A DNA stretch of 11,693 nt, from the NCBI GenBank assembly GCA_014859075.1, contig JACUUW010000046.1, positions 1 to 11,693 on the forward strand. Direction: 5' to 3'. The notes under the pieces were generated by a model, which saw nothing but the letters and a program-made list of their open reading frames with translations, had not been told where the DNA came from and did no database searches. This document shows positions 1-7,496 of this stretch, one piece after another. The position numbers and the translations under genes were made by a program. The DNA is from Desulforudis sp. GTDB lineage: Bacteria; Bacillota; Desulfotomaculia; Desulfotomaculales; Desulforudaceae. How positions within the stretch are numbered: the stretch's first letter is position 1; each line of letters begins with the position of its first letter.

Positions 1-1
1 G

Positions 2-484
2 TACGCACAATCAGACTGGCGGGCGCTGGCCGGGTGCGGTGAAGAGCTGGTACTTGCTTTCTCGTTGCAGAGCTTCGAACGGAACCGGCGTCATCTGCGA
101 AGTGTGGCGCCGACCCGCAACTGCCTGTTGCAGCTGTACCGGCTGCTCCGTGAGTCGGCTGGGGACGGTTTCACATCCGGTGCAGTCGTGCACAAAATGC
201 GGCGTCAGGGTTATTCATGGTTTTCGGGCACCACCCTGAAAATCGGCCTGACCATCCTGCAGGAGCTGGGACTTGTTCGCTCATGCGAGGGGGGGGTCGA
301 ATTTTCCGGAACGCCTGGGGGACCGAACTGGCTTTCGCGGTCGCCGACTTTCCGGCGCGTGCATACCATTAAGCGTAATGCGTGGCAGTGCCAGCGATTC
401 CATCTCCGGGCCTCGTGTCTTGAACTGGCTCAATTTTTCGCATGTGATATAATCTCGTTGGGTGATGTTACGGATGGCTATTGA
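2..484 (+). CDS. recJ: RecJ single-stranded-DNA-specific exonuclease, C-terminal fragment
   Basis: The frame starting at base 2 is open from the window edge to a TGA at 482-484, so this is the last 160 codons of a gene that begins upstream. The fragment reads as the C-terminal helical region of Firmicute RecJ: a leucine-rich segment (LLQLYRLLRES), then a helix ending in LTILQELGLVR, then SPTFRRV and a final helix. RecJ degrades single-stranded DNA 5' to 3' in recombination and mismatch repair; its catalytic DHH part lies outside the window, so activity cannot be judged. Gene order supports the call, since recJ sits just upstream of rel in many Clostridia; apt, often between them, is absent here. 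A run of eight G (289-296) lies in the frame but does not break it. The last 11 bases overlap rel. The call rests on C-terminal pattern plus context. Confidence 0.72.
   Translation, partial: YAQSDWRALAGCGEELVLAFSLQSFERNRRHLRSVAPTRNCLLQLYRLLRESAGDGFTSGAVVHKMRRQGYSWFSGTTLKIGLTILQELGLVRSCEGGVEFSGTPGGPNWLSRSPTFRRVHTIKRNAWQCQRFHLRASCLELAQFFACDIISLGDVTDGY
445..453 (+). promoter_or_regulatory. Extended -10 promoter inside the recJ 3' end, for rel
   Basis: TGATATAAT is a perfect extended -10 element (TGn followed by TATAAT at 448-453). A TTGAAC at 420-425 is 22 bases upstream, too far for a standard -35, so this would act as an extended -10 promoter. Transcription would begin near 460, giving a leader of about 14 bases before the rel ATG at 474, with the ribosome-binding GGTGAT (461-466) almost at the RNA 5' end. 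Inferred from sequence only. Confidence 0.55.
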
Positions 485-2618
485 GCCGTTGGTGACCAGA
501 ATACAAAAATACAACCCGCACATCGACGTCTCCGTCTTGCAGCGGGCCTACGAATTCGCGTTCGAAGCCCACCACAGCCAGAAACGAATCTCCGGTGAGG
601 ATTTTATCGAGCACCCTCTGGAGGTGGCCCGGATTCTGGCCGAACTGGAACTCGACGTGGAGAGCGTCGTCGGCGGGCTGTTGCACGATACGATGGAGGA
701 CGCGGGCGTCGATTTGTGCGTCATCCGCGAAGAGTTCGGGGACGAGGTGGCCTTGCTGGTCGACGGCGTGACCAAACTGCGGCGTCTTTCTTACCGTTCC
801 AAGGAGGAACAGCAGGCCGAGAACCTGCGGAAAATGTTTTTGGCGATGGCCAAAGACGTCCGCGTCATTCTGATCAAGCTCGCCGACCGTCTCCACAACC
901 TCCGCACCCTGCAGTACCACTCCATACCCAAACAGCGGGAGATCGCCCAGGAGACCCTGGAGATCTTTGCGCCCCTGGCCCACCGGCTAGGCATATACCG
1001 CATCAAGTGGGAAATTGAAGACATCGCCTTTCGCCACCGGGAACCCGAGAAATACTACGAATTAGCACACCGGTTGTCATCCAGCCGTGGTGTGCGCGAG
1101 GAATACATAGAGCAAGTCATTGAACTCTTACGCGGGAAGCTGGGCGCCATGGGTATCGTGAGTGACATCCAGGGGCGGCCCAAGCACCTGTACAGTATCT
1201 ACCAGAAGATGCTGGAACAGCAGAAGGACCTGAACGAGATCTTCGACATCCTGGGGATCAGGGTTCTGGTGGATACGGTAAAAGATTGCTATGCCGCCGT
1301 GGGCGTGATCCACACCCTTTGGAAACCGGTGCCGGGACGTTTTAAAGACTTCATCGCCATGCCGAAGTCAAACATGTACCAGTCGCTGCACACCTCGGTG
1401 ATCGGCCCGGAGGGGGAGATCCTGGAGATTCAAATCCGCACCCGGGATATGCACCGTACGGCCGAATACGGCATTGCCGCCCACTGGCGTTACAAAACCG
1501 GGGTTCGGGACGACCCGGCCTACGACGAGAAGCTGGCCTGGTTGCGGCAGATTTTGGAGTGGCAGCACGAGTTGCGGGATGCCCGCGAGTTCATGGAGAC
1601 TTTGAAGATCGACCTCTTCGCCGATTCGGTGTACGTGTTCACGCCGATGGGTGACGTGCTGGAGTTGCCGAACGGGGCCGTACCGCTCGACTTCGCCTAC
1701 CGTATTCACACCGACCTGGGTCACCGTTGTATCGGGGCGCGGGTGAACGGTAAATTGGTGTCTCTGAACTATCGATTGCAGACGGGCGACATCGTGGACA
1801 TCATCAAGGCCAAACAGCCCAGTCCAAGCCGGGACTGGTTGAACGTGGTGAAGACCTCCCAGGCCAAGACCAAGATACGTCAGTGGTTCAAGCGCGAACA
1901 GCGCGAGGAGAACGTTAACCGCGGCCGGGAGGCGCTGGAGCGCGAGGCGCGGAAGCAGGGAGTCGAAGTGGAACACCTGCGCGGGGAACGGATGCTGGAA
2001 CTCGGCAAGCGGTATACACTGCATTCGGTTGAGGACATCTACGCGGCCGTCGGACTGGGTGTGGTTGCGGCAGGGGCGTTGGTTTCACGGCTGAAGGAGC
2101 AGACCAGGTTGCCGCGCCCCGACGACGAAATGCCCGAAGTGATGGTGGAACAGAAACGCTGGTCCAAGAGCACCCAGGGAATCCGGGTACTGGGTATTGA
2201 CAACCTGTTGGTCCGCCTGGCGCACTGCTGCAACCCGGTGCCGGGAGACCCCATTGTCGGCTATATCACCCGCGGGCGCGGGGTTTCGGTACACCGTGAG
2301 GACTGCCGGAACATGGGGCTTTGGCGGGAAAGGGAACAGGAACGGTTGGTGAGCGTGGCCTGGGACAAGCAGTTTAACGCCTCGTTCCAGCTGCGTCTGG
2401 CAGTTTCGGGAATGGACCGCGCGGGGCTTCTGAGGGACGTCATGAACGTCTTGAGCGAGATGAAAATAAGCGCGAGATGGGTTACGGCCCGGGGCGACAA
2501 AAGCAAGATGGCCACTATCGACCTCACCATCGAGATCAACAACCTGGAGCAACTCGAATACCTCCGGCAACGGTTGAACAAGGTAAGGGACGTATATGAA
2601 GTGAGGCGGATGGTTTAG
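474..2618 (+). CDS. rel: Bifunctional (p)ppGpp synthetase/hydrolase (RelA/SpoT homolog)
   Basis: The 714-residue product has the full Rel domain order. An HD hydrolase domain comes first (His47, then LLHDTMED with His71-Asp72), so ppGpp breakdown should be active. The synthetase domain includes GRFKDFIAMPKSNMYQSLHT; the RxKD form (residues 289-292) is that of bifunctional Rel rather than the ExDD of proteobacterial RelA. A TGS domain begins near residue 380, a conserved His-Cys-Cys motif lies at 584-586, and a C-terminal ACT domain spans about 639-713. It makes and degrades the alarmone from GTP or GDP and ATP, sensing uncharged tRNA on the ribosome. I chose ATG 474 because GGTGAT at 461-466 is correctly spaced; GTG 462 and ATG 465, in the same frame, have no such site. 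It overlaps recJ by 11 bases, and its TAG directly abuts the dtd ATG. Confidence 0.97.
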   Translation: MAIEPLVTRIQKYNPHIDVSVLQRAYEFAFEAHHSQKRISGEDFIEHPLEVARILAELELDVESVVGGLLHDTMEDAGVDLCVIREEFGDEVALLVDGVTKLRRLSYRSKEEQQAENLRKMFLAMAKDVRVILIKLADRLHNLRTLQYHSIPKQREIAQETLEIFAPLAHRLGIYRIKWEIEDIAFRHREPEKYYELAHRLSSSRGVREEYIEQVIELLRGKLGAMGIVSDIQGRPKHLYSIYQKMLEQQKDLNEIFDILGIRVLVDTVKDCYAAVGVIHTLWKPVPGRFKDFIAMPKSNMYQSLHTSVIGPEGEILEIQIRTRDMHRTAEYGIAAHWRYKTGVRDDPAYDEKLAWLRQILEWQHELRDAREFMETLKIDLFADSVYVFTPMGDVLELPNGAVPLDFAYRIHTDLGHRCIGARVNGKLVSLNYRLQTGDIVDIIKAKQPSPSRDWLNVVKTSQAKTKIRQWFKREQREENVNRGREALEREARKQGVEVEHLRGERMLELGKRYTLHSVEDIYAAVGLGVVAAGALVSRLKEQTRLPRPDDEMPEVMVEQKRWSKSTQGIRVLGIDNLLVRLAHCCNPVPGDPIVGYITRGRGVSVHREDCRNMGLWREREQERLVSVAWDKQFNASFQLRLAVSGMDRAGLLRDVMNVLSEMKISARWVTARGDKSKMATIDLTIEINNLEQLEYLRQRLNKVRDVYEVRRMV

Positions 2619-3068
2619 ATGCGGGCGGTGGTGCAGCGTGCCGCCCGGGGGGCGGTGATGGTGGGCCCGGAAACGGTCGGGGAAATCGGCCGGGGGCTTG
2701 TGGTGCTCGTGGGGGTTGCGCAGGATGACGTGCCGGACGATGCCGCCTACCTGGCCGAAAAGATCGCCAATCTGCGGGTTTTCGAGGATAATAACGGAAA
2801 GATGAACCGTTCGGTGTTGGAAACGGGCGGGAGCGTGCTCTTGGTGTCACAGTTCACCCTCTATGGGGATTGTCGTAAGGGCCGCCGGCCGGGCTTCTCG
2901 TCGGCCGCGCGGCCGGACCGGGCCCGCGAACTGTACGGCGAGGTGGTGCGCCGCCTGGAAGCGCTGGGTGTACCGGTGGCTGAGGGCCGGTTCCAAGAGC
3001 ACATGCGGGTGGAAATTATAAACGACGGGCCGGTCACCCTGCTGCTGGACAGCAAGAAGCTCTTTTGA
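2619..3068 (+). CDS. dtd: D-aminoacyl-tRNA deacylase
   Basis: The 149-residue protein is full length for the DTD family and carries both signature segments: SQFTLYGD, holding the active-site region, and GPVTL near the C terminus. DTD hydrolyses D-amino acids (and glycine mischarged on tRNA-Ala) from tRNA in the cytoplasm, as a proofreading step. The N terminus MRAVVQRA is the family's usual start, so ATG 2619 is secure. It starts on the base after the rel stop codon, which implies translational coupling, and rel-dtd adjacency is common in Firmicutes. A weak GAGG-type site lies inside the last rel codons. Nothing in the frame looks damaged. Confidence 0.96.
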   Translation: MRAVVQRAARGAVMVGPETVGEIGRGLVVLVGVAQDDVPDDAAYLAEKIANLRVFEDNNGKMNRSVLETGGSVLLVSQFTLYGDCRKGRRPGFSSAARPDRARELYGEVVRRLEALGVPVAEGRFQEHMRVEIINDGPVTLLLDSKKLF

Positions 3069-3069
3069 G

Positions 3070-3109
3070 GGTGTGGGAAGTGAGAACATCCAACTTTTCA
3101 CCCCACACC
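3070..3109 (+). repeat. Long imperfect inverted repeat (hairpin) after dtd
   Basis: The arm GGTGTGGG (3070-3077) pairs perfectly with CCCACACC (3102-3109). After a two-base AA bulge, GTGAGAA (3080-3086) pairs with TTTTCAC (3095-3101), including one G-U pair, leaving an eight-base loop. That gives 15 base pairs starting one base after the dtd stop. The following TCTCTTTT is only loosely T-rich, so it could be a leaky terminator, an mRNA-stabilising hairpin, or a small dispersed palindromic repeat. It lies just upstream of the ribosome-binding site of the next gene. Confidence 0.75.
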
Positions 3110-3131
3110 TCTCTTTTGGGAGGCAGACGCA

Positions 3132-3764
3132 TTGATTTTGGAGATATTGGTCGTGGGGCCGCTGCAGACGAACTGTTACCTGCTGGGCTGCGAAGAGACC
3201 CGGGAGGCGTTGGTGATCGACCCCGGCGCGGAGGCCGGGCGCATCCAGGAAGCACTTGGGAAACATGAGTTGAAGCTGACCAAGGTGGTGCTGACCCACG
3301 CCCACGCGGATCACATCGGAGCCTGCGGCGAACTCAAGGAGGCCACCGGGGCAAAAATCCTGGTACACCGGGACGATGCGCCCCTGCTGGCCGACCCGCA
3401 CCAAAACCTTACCGCCTACCTTGGTCCGGGTGAGATCTTTCCCCCGGCGGACGTGCTACTGTCCGAGGGGGATACGGTGGAATTCGGTGCTGGGCTTCGA
3501 TTCTCGGTACTCCACACCCCGGGACACACCCGGGGGAGTATCTGCCTTTTGGGGGATAACCTGCTTTTCAGCGGAGACACCTTGTTCGCCGGGAGCGTCG
3601 GCCGCACCGATTTCCCGGGGGGAAGCTTCCGGGAACTGGTCATCTCCCTGCGGAAGCGGCTATTGCCGCTTCCCGACGCCACGAAGGTTTACCCCGGACA
3701 CGGACCGACGAGCACGATGGAGTTTGAAAAACAGGACAACCCCTACCTGACGACCGAATGGTGA
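3132..3764 (+). CDS. Metallo-beta-lactamase-fold hydrolase, glyoxalase II-like (YcbL type)
   Basis: The 210-residue protein keeps the complete metal-binding set of the glyoxalase II-like branch: THAHADH (His56, His58, Asp60, His61), His132 in HTPGH, the bridging Asp149 in FSGDTLF, and His190 in YPGHG. It is shorter than classical glyoxalase II (about 250 residues) and lacks that enzyme's C-terminal glutathione-binding extension, like YcbL-type proteins. It should be a cytoplasmic two-metal thioester or related hydrolase; the substrate cannot be read from sequence. The start is TTG 3132, backed by GGGAGG at 3118-3123 with eight bases of spacing, and the MILEILVVGPLQTNCYLL start is typical of the family. 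A gene of this family follows dtd in many Clostridia. The hairpin at 3070-3109 separates it from dtd. Confidence 0.9.
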   Translation: MILEILVVGPLQTNCYLLGCEETREALVIDPGAEAGRIQEALGKHELKLTKVVLTHAHADHIGACGELKEATGAKILVHRDDAPLLADPHQNLTAYLGPGEIFPPADVLLSEGDTVEFGAGLRFSVLHTPGHTRGSICLLGDNLLFSGDTLFAGSVGRTDFPGGSFRELVISLRKRLLPLPDATKVYPGHGPTSTMEFEKQDNPYLTTEW

Positions 3765-3791
3765 CCAGTACGGCACGGTTCCGAAAATGAG

Positions 3792-4202
3792 GTGGCGGAA
3801 ATTTCGCTCGATCGTCCAAGAGTTGAACAACAGCGTTTCACGGTCGTCGTGACCGGGGACGGCGAATTTTTTGTGGCGACCTGCAAAGAACTCGGCGTGG
3901 CCGCCCAGGGCGGCACCCGGGAGGAGACGCTGGAAAACCTGCGGGAAGCGATCATGCTCTTTCTGGACGACGAGCCGATCGTGCTTCCGCCAAACGTAAT
4001 AAACGCGTTGACCGGCGCGGGATATTACGGGGTGAACAAGCGGGGGCGTCATATCAAGTTTCGCAAGTACGGCAAAAAACCGGATACCCTGGTGCTGCCG
4101 AACGAGGCGCGGTTGGCCGGGCGGTTCATTGAACTGATCCTGGAGCGGACGGGACTGACACTCAAGGAGTTTCGGAAGCTTGACAAGGGGACCACGTCTT
4201 GA
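3792..4202 (+). CDS. HicB-HicA fusion protein (antitoxin-like and toxin-like domains in one chain)
   Basis: The 136-residue product looks like two type II toxin-antitoxin domains joined head to tail. Residues 15-60 match the HicB N-terminal fold (RFTVVVTGDGEFFVATCKELGV, then QGGTREETLENLREAIMLFL). Residues 64-130 match HicA: LPPNVINALTGAGY, then KRGRHIKFRKYG, a LPNE strand, and a last helix LTLKEFRKL. The HicA catalytic histidine normally sits in a GSH motif; here it is Gly-Arg-His with His87 kept. Usual systems have separate hicA and hicB genes, in that order; here the order is reversed, the genes are fused, and no HicB DNA-binding C-terminal domain follows. GTG 3792 is the only reasonable start and has a weak ribosome site. 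It begins 27 bases after the hydrolase stop, so co-transcription is likely. Toxin activity, self-inhibition or a domesticated role is unknown. Confidence 0.72.
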   Translation: MAEISLDRPRVEQQRFTVVVTGDGEFFVATCKELGVAAQGGTREETLENLREAIMLFLDDEPIVLPPNVINALTGAGYYGVNKRGRHIKFRKYGKKPDTLVLPNEARLAGRFIELILERTGLTLKEFRKLDKGTTS

Positions 4203-4227
4203 CAGGGGCCGGTGCCTGGCGTAAAAT
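4199..4227 (+). promoter_or_regulatory. Near-consensus sigma-A promoter for hisS-aspS
   Basis: A perfect -35 box TTGACA (4199-4204) is followed by exactly 17 bases and a -10 box TAAAAT (4222-4227). The -35 overlaps the TGA stop (4200-4202) of the HicB-HicA fusion gene. Transcription would start near 4234, giving a leader of about 105 bases before the hisS ATG. Confidence 0.8.
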
Positions 4228-4233
4228 CTCGAA

Positions 4234-4338
4234 AGGTGCTCGGCTTTTCCCAGTTTTTGGGCGACTCTTTCCCGCAACCGGTTTTTACTTCACATCCCAA
4301 AGCAGCGGGTGCTTTGCGTTGGAAATGGGGACTTGATT
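4234..4338 (+). promoter_or_regulatory. hisS 5' leader with small hairpins
   Basis: The predicted untranslated leader holds a small CCCA/TGGG hairpin (4249-4261) and a seven-pair hairpin CAAAGCA/TGCTTTG (4298-4316) that ends 22 bases before the start codon. There is no T-box signature (no TGGNACCGCG-type motif after the promoter) and no terminator, and the leader is short for a T-box. Any regulation of translation by the second hairpin is a guess. Confidence 0.35.
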
Positions 4339-5598
4339 ATGCAGATATTCAGACCGCGGGGGACAACCGATATCCTGCCCGAAGAGGCCCGCAAGTGGCA
4401 GTCGATCGAAGAAGAGATCCGCAATCTATGCCGCATTTATGGTTACGGGGAGATTCGCACCCCGGTCTTTGAGGCCACAGACCTGTTTCACCGGGGTGTC
4501 GGGGAGACCACCGACATCGTGGAGAAGGAAATGTACACCTTTTTGGACAAAGGCAACCGCAGCCTGACCCTCAGGCCCGAAGGAACGGCCCCGGTGGCCC
4601 GGGCCTATCTGGAGAACCGGCTATACGCCGCGCCCCAACCGCAAAAACTGTACTACATCGGACCGATGTTCCGGCACGACCGGCCCCAGGCCGGCCGCTA
4701 CCGTCAGTTTCACCAGTTCGGGGTCGAGATCTTTGGGGCCGAGGACCCGGCGGCCGATGCCGAAGTGATTACGCTGGCCGTGGAGTTCTTCGGGAGACTG
4801 GGTCTTACGGGACTGACGCTCCACCTGAACAGCGTGGGCTGCCCCGAATGCCGTCCGGTCATACGCGAAAAGCTTGTGGGGTACTTCGAAGCGCTCATCT
4901 GGAAATGCTGTCCGGATTGCCGAATACGACTGGCTAAGAACCCGCTGCGGCTGCTGGACTGCAAGGAGGAGCACTGCCGGGAAGTCGGCCGCGGTGCTCC
5001 GAACCCGCTGGAGTGTCTTTGCGTGGAGTGCAGCGCACACTTTGCGCAGGTGCGGCACTACCTGGACCTGTTGAACATTGCTTACGAGCTGAACCCCCGC
5101 CTGGTACGGGGACTGGATTACTACACCAAAACCGCGTTTGAAATCCTGATTCCGGGGGGCGGCGCCCAGGACGCCGTCGGCGGGGGCGGACGATATGACG
5201 GGCTGGTCGGGGCCATAGGCGGTTCACCGGTGCCGGCCGTGGGTTTTGCGCTTGGGTTGGAAAGGACGCTTCTGTTGATGAAGAACAAGGCTGATCCGGA
5301 CGCGGTTGCGGGACCGGATGCGTTCGTCGTTCTGGCGGGTGACACTGCTGATGCCGCCACCAGGTTGGTGGCCCGATTGCGGGGCGCGGGACTTGCAACC
5401 GACCGCGACTACACCGGACGTAGTCTGAAAGCCCAGATGAAATACGCCGGCAAGGTGGGTGCGCGTTACGTGGTCATCGTCGGCGAAGACGAACTGGAGG
5501 GCGGAAATGTGGCGCTGAAGGACATGGAGACGGGTCGGCAGACCGAGGTCTTGCTTGAAGAAGTCGTGGAACGGCTGCGGCGGGTCCTCAAGAAATAA
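4339..5598 (+). CDS. hisS: Histidyl-tRNA synthetase
   Basis: This class II synthetase joins histidine to tRNA-His in the cytoplasm. The 419-residue product has the usual length and layout: an N-terminal FRPRGTTDILPEE, motif 2 with RHDRPQAGRYRQFHQFG starting at Arg112, the histidine-specific LVRGLDYYTKT at 255-265, and motif 3 VGFALGLERTLLL. A C-terminal anticodon-binding domain follows. Between motif 2 and the histidine-specific segment is the Cys-rich insertion (from Cys168) seen in many Firmicute HisRS proteins. The frame is open from GTG 4309, but ATG 4339 gives the family's normal N terminus, so I chose it; a purine-rich GGGGA stretch 8-13 bases upstream could serve as the ribosome site. 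It is followed after 20 bases by aspS, the standard Firmicute pair, probably from the promoter at 4199-4227. Confidence 0.97.
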   Translation: MQIFRPRGTTDILPEEARKWQSIEEEIRNLCRIYGYGEIRTPVFEATDLFHRGVGETTDIVEKEMYTFLDKGNRSLTLRPEGTAPVARAYLENRLYAAPQPQKLYYIGPMFRHDRPQAGRYRQFHQFGVEIFGAEDPAADAEVITLAVEFFGRLGLTGLTLHLNSVGCPECRPVIREKLVGYFEALIWKCCPDCRIRLAKNPLRLLDCKEEHCREVGRGAPNPLECLCVECSAHFAQVRHYLDLLNIAYELNPRLVRGLDYYTKTAFEILIPGGGAQDAVGGGGRYDGLVGAIGGSPVPAVGFALGLERTLLLMKNKADPDAVAGPDAFVVLAGDTADAATRLVARLRGAGLATDRDYTGRSLKAQMKYAGKVGARYVVIVGEDELEGGNVALKDMETGRQTEVLLEEVVERLRRVLKK

Positions 5599-5618
5599 GA
5601 TCGGGGGGTGTTGGGACA

Positions 5619-7424
5619 GTGGGACCGGAATCGATGCAAGGATTGAAGCGTACTCATGAATGCGGCAACCTGTCCCGGAACGAGGTGGACTCCGAGGTGG
5701 TGGTGATGGGTTGGGTTGACAGCCGCCGGGACCATGGGGGTCTTGTTTTTGTGGATCTGCGTGACCGGTCGGGAATTGTCCAGGTGGTGTTCAGCCCGGA
5801 TAACCGTCCGGCTTTCGCCAAGGCCGAAGCACTGCGCAGTGAATACGTGGTGGCCGTTTCCGGAACGGTCAGGGTGCGCCCGGAAGGCACCGAAAATGAA
5901 AAACTTGAGACCGGGGAGATCGAAGTGGTGGCGCGGGAGGTCCGAATCTTAAACCGTGCCCGGACCCCGGTGTTTTACATCGAGGACGGCATTGAGGTGG
6001 ACGAGAACCTGCGGCTGCGTTTTCGTTACCTGGACCTGCGCCGCCCCGAAATGCAGCGCGCGCTCGAGCTCCGGCACCGGGCGGCCAAGCTGATCCGCGA
6101 TTTTCTGGATTCCCAAGGGTTCTGGGAGATCGAGACACCGGTCCTGACCCGGAGTACGCCGGAGGGAGCGCGGGACTTCCTGGTGCCCAGCCGGCTCAAC
6201 CCCGGCAAGTTCTACGCCCTGCCCCAATCGCCGCAGCTGTTTAAACAGCTTTTGATGGTCTCGGGAATCGAGCGTTACTTCCAAATCGTGCGCTGTTTTC
6301 GTGACGAGGACCTGCGGGCCGACCGGCAGCCGGAGTTTACCCAGGTCGACCTGGAAATGTCCTTTGTGGAGAGTGAGGACGTCATGGCACTGGTTGAGGC
6401 ACTGATAGCCGCCGTTTGCCGCGAAGCGGGCGGCTTTGAACCGCAAATCCCCTTCCCTCGAATTACTTATGACGAGGCCATGGACAGGTTTGGTACCGAC
6501 AAACCCGACCTGCGGTACGGAATGGAATTGGGGGATGTGTCCGACATAGCCGGCGGCTGCGGGTTCAAAGTGTTCCGGGCGGCGGTGGAAACCGAGGGTC
6601 AGGTCCGGGGTATCCGGGTGCCGGGATGCGCCGGGTACAGCCGCAAGGAACTGGACGATCTGACCAGGTTTGCGATGCGGTTCGGGGCCAAGGGTCTGGC
6701 TTATTTCCTATATACCGGCGAGGGGCTGAAGTCGCCGATCACCAAGTTCTTTACGGCGGGTGAACTGGGTACTCTGGCCGAGCGCCTGGAAGCCGCGCCC
6801 GGCGATCTGTTGCTGTTTGTCGCGGACGCCCCGGAGGTGGTGGCGGCGGCACTGGCCGCCCTGCGGCGGGAGATGGCCGAACGGCTGGGAATGATTGACC
6901 ATTCGCGGTTTGAGTTTGTTTGGGTGCACAAGTTCCCATTGCTGGAGTTTGATCGTGAAGAAAGGCGGTACGTGGCGGTGCACCACCCGTTCACGGCCCC
7001 TGTGGAGGAAGACGTCGACCTGTTGCGGTCCGACCCGGGCAGGGTGCGGGCCAGGGCGTATGACCTGGTGCTGAACGGGGTTGAGATCGGCGGCGGCAGT
7101 ATCAGAATCCACCGCCGGGACGTGCAGGAACTGATGTTTGCGGTGATCGGGTTGGAGCCGGATGAGGCCCGCGGGAAGTTCGGTTTCATGCTTGACGCAT
7201 TTGAGTACGGGGCACCGCCCCACGGCGGGTTCGCCGTCGGTTTCGACCGGCTGGTGATGCTGTTGGCCGGGAAACAGACCATCCGTGACGTCATAGCTTT
7301 CCCCAAGACTCAGAGCGGTTCGGACCTGATGACCGATGCCCCGGGTACGGTGGCGCCGCAGCAGCTTGAGGAACTGGCTGTGCGGGTCGTGCGCAAGGCA
7401 CCGGGCGGTGAGCCCGGGAGATGA
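5619..7424 (+). CDS. aspS: Aspartyl-tRNA synthetase, bacterial type, probably non-discriminating
   Basis: The 601-residue product has an N-terminal OB-fold anticodon domain (GWVDSRRDHGGLVFVDLRDR), a class II catalytic core with motif 2 FRDEDLRADRQPEFTQ at about 227-242, the GAD insertion typical of bacterial AspRS, and motif 3 GFAVGFDRLVMLLAG. GTG 5619 is preferred because GGGGGGTG (5603-5610) lies eight bases upstream; ATG 5634 is an in-frame alternative that would remove five residues. His39 in RRDHGG and the Gly of RPEGTEN match residues linked, in Pseudomonas aeruginosa, to an enzyme that also charges tRNA-Asn with aspartate. If so, this enzyme feeds an amidotransferase (GatCAB) route to Asn-tRNA. 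That is an inference from two positions. It lies 20 bases after hisS. Confidence 0.96.
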   Translation: MGPESMQGLKRTHECGNLSRNEVDSEVVVMGWVDSRRDHGGLVFVDLRDRSGIVQVVFSPDNRPAFAKAEALRSEYVVAVSGTVRVRPEGTENEKLETGEIEVVAREVRILNRARTPVFYIEDGIEVDENLRLRFRYLDLRRPEMQRALELRHRAAKLIRDFLDSQGFWEIETPVLTRSTPEGARDFLVPSRLNPGKFYALPQSPQLFKQLLMVSGIERYFQIVRCFRDEDLRADRQPEFTQVDLEMSFVESEDVMALVEALIAAVCREAGGFEPQIPFPRITYDEAMDRFGTDKPDLRYGMELGDVSDIAGGCGFKVFRAAVETEGQVRGIRVPGCAGYSRKELDDLTRFAMRFGAKGLAYFLYTGEGLKSPITKFFTAGELGTLAERLEAAPGDLLLFVADAPEVVAAALAALRREMAERLGMIDHSRFEFVWVHKFPLLEFDREERRYVAVHHPFTAPVEEDVDLLRSDPGRVRARAYDLVLNGVEIGGGSIRIHRRDVQELMFAVIGLEPDEARGKFGFMLDAFEYGAPPHGGFAVGFDRLVMLLAGKQTIRDVIAFPKTQSGSDLMTDAPGTVAPQQLEELAVRVVRKAPGGEPGR

Positions 7425-7459
7425 ATCGAAATTGCCCGGGTAGGCTGTTTTGAGTTTTC
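7413..7459 (+). terminator. Possible weak terminator at the end of aspS
   Basis: Two CCCGGG copies (7413-7418 and 7435-7440) can pair across the aspS stop codon with a 16-base loop. T-rich but interrupted sequence follows (TGTTTTGAGTTTT). The stem is short, and part of it lies in coding sequence, so this is only a candidate. Confidence 0.35.
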
Positions 7460-7461
7460 AC

Positions 7462-7490
7462 TTGCCAAAGACGGCGCCCTGTGCTAGTAT
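7462..7490 (+). promoter_or_regulatory. Strong promoter for the structured RNA after aspS
   Basis: TTGCCA (7462-7467) and TAGTAT (7485-7490) are separated by exactly 17 bases, and the -10 is preceded by TGC, forming an extended -10. Transcription should start around 7496-7498. No open frame with a ribosome site follows, which fits an RNA gene. Confidence 0.72.
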
Positions 7491-7496
7491 GGTTTT

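Noticed and set aside
289..296. Eight-G run in recJ as a frameshift
   Set aside because: The frame stays open and RecJ-like on both sides (LTILQELGLVR before, SPTFRRV after).
462..473. GTG 462 or ATG 465 as the rel start
   Set aside because: Neither has a ribosome site upstream; GGTGAT at 461-466 serves ATG 474.
1368..2024. A 218-codon minus-strand open frame within rel
   Set aside because: It is a shadow of the rel coding strand in GC-rich DNA.
4203..4338. T-box riboswitch before hisS
   Set aside because: Sequence near 4186-4196 (GGGGACCACG) recalls the T-box motif but lies inside the fusion gene and upstream of the promoter; there is no specifier stem or terminator.
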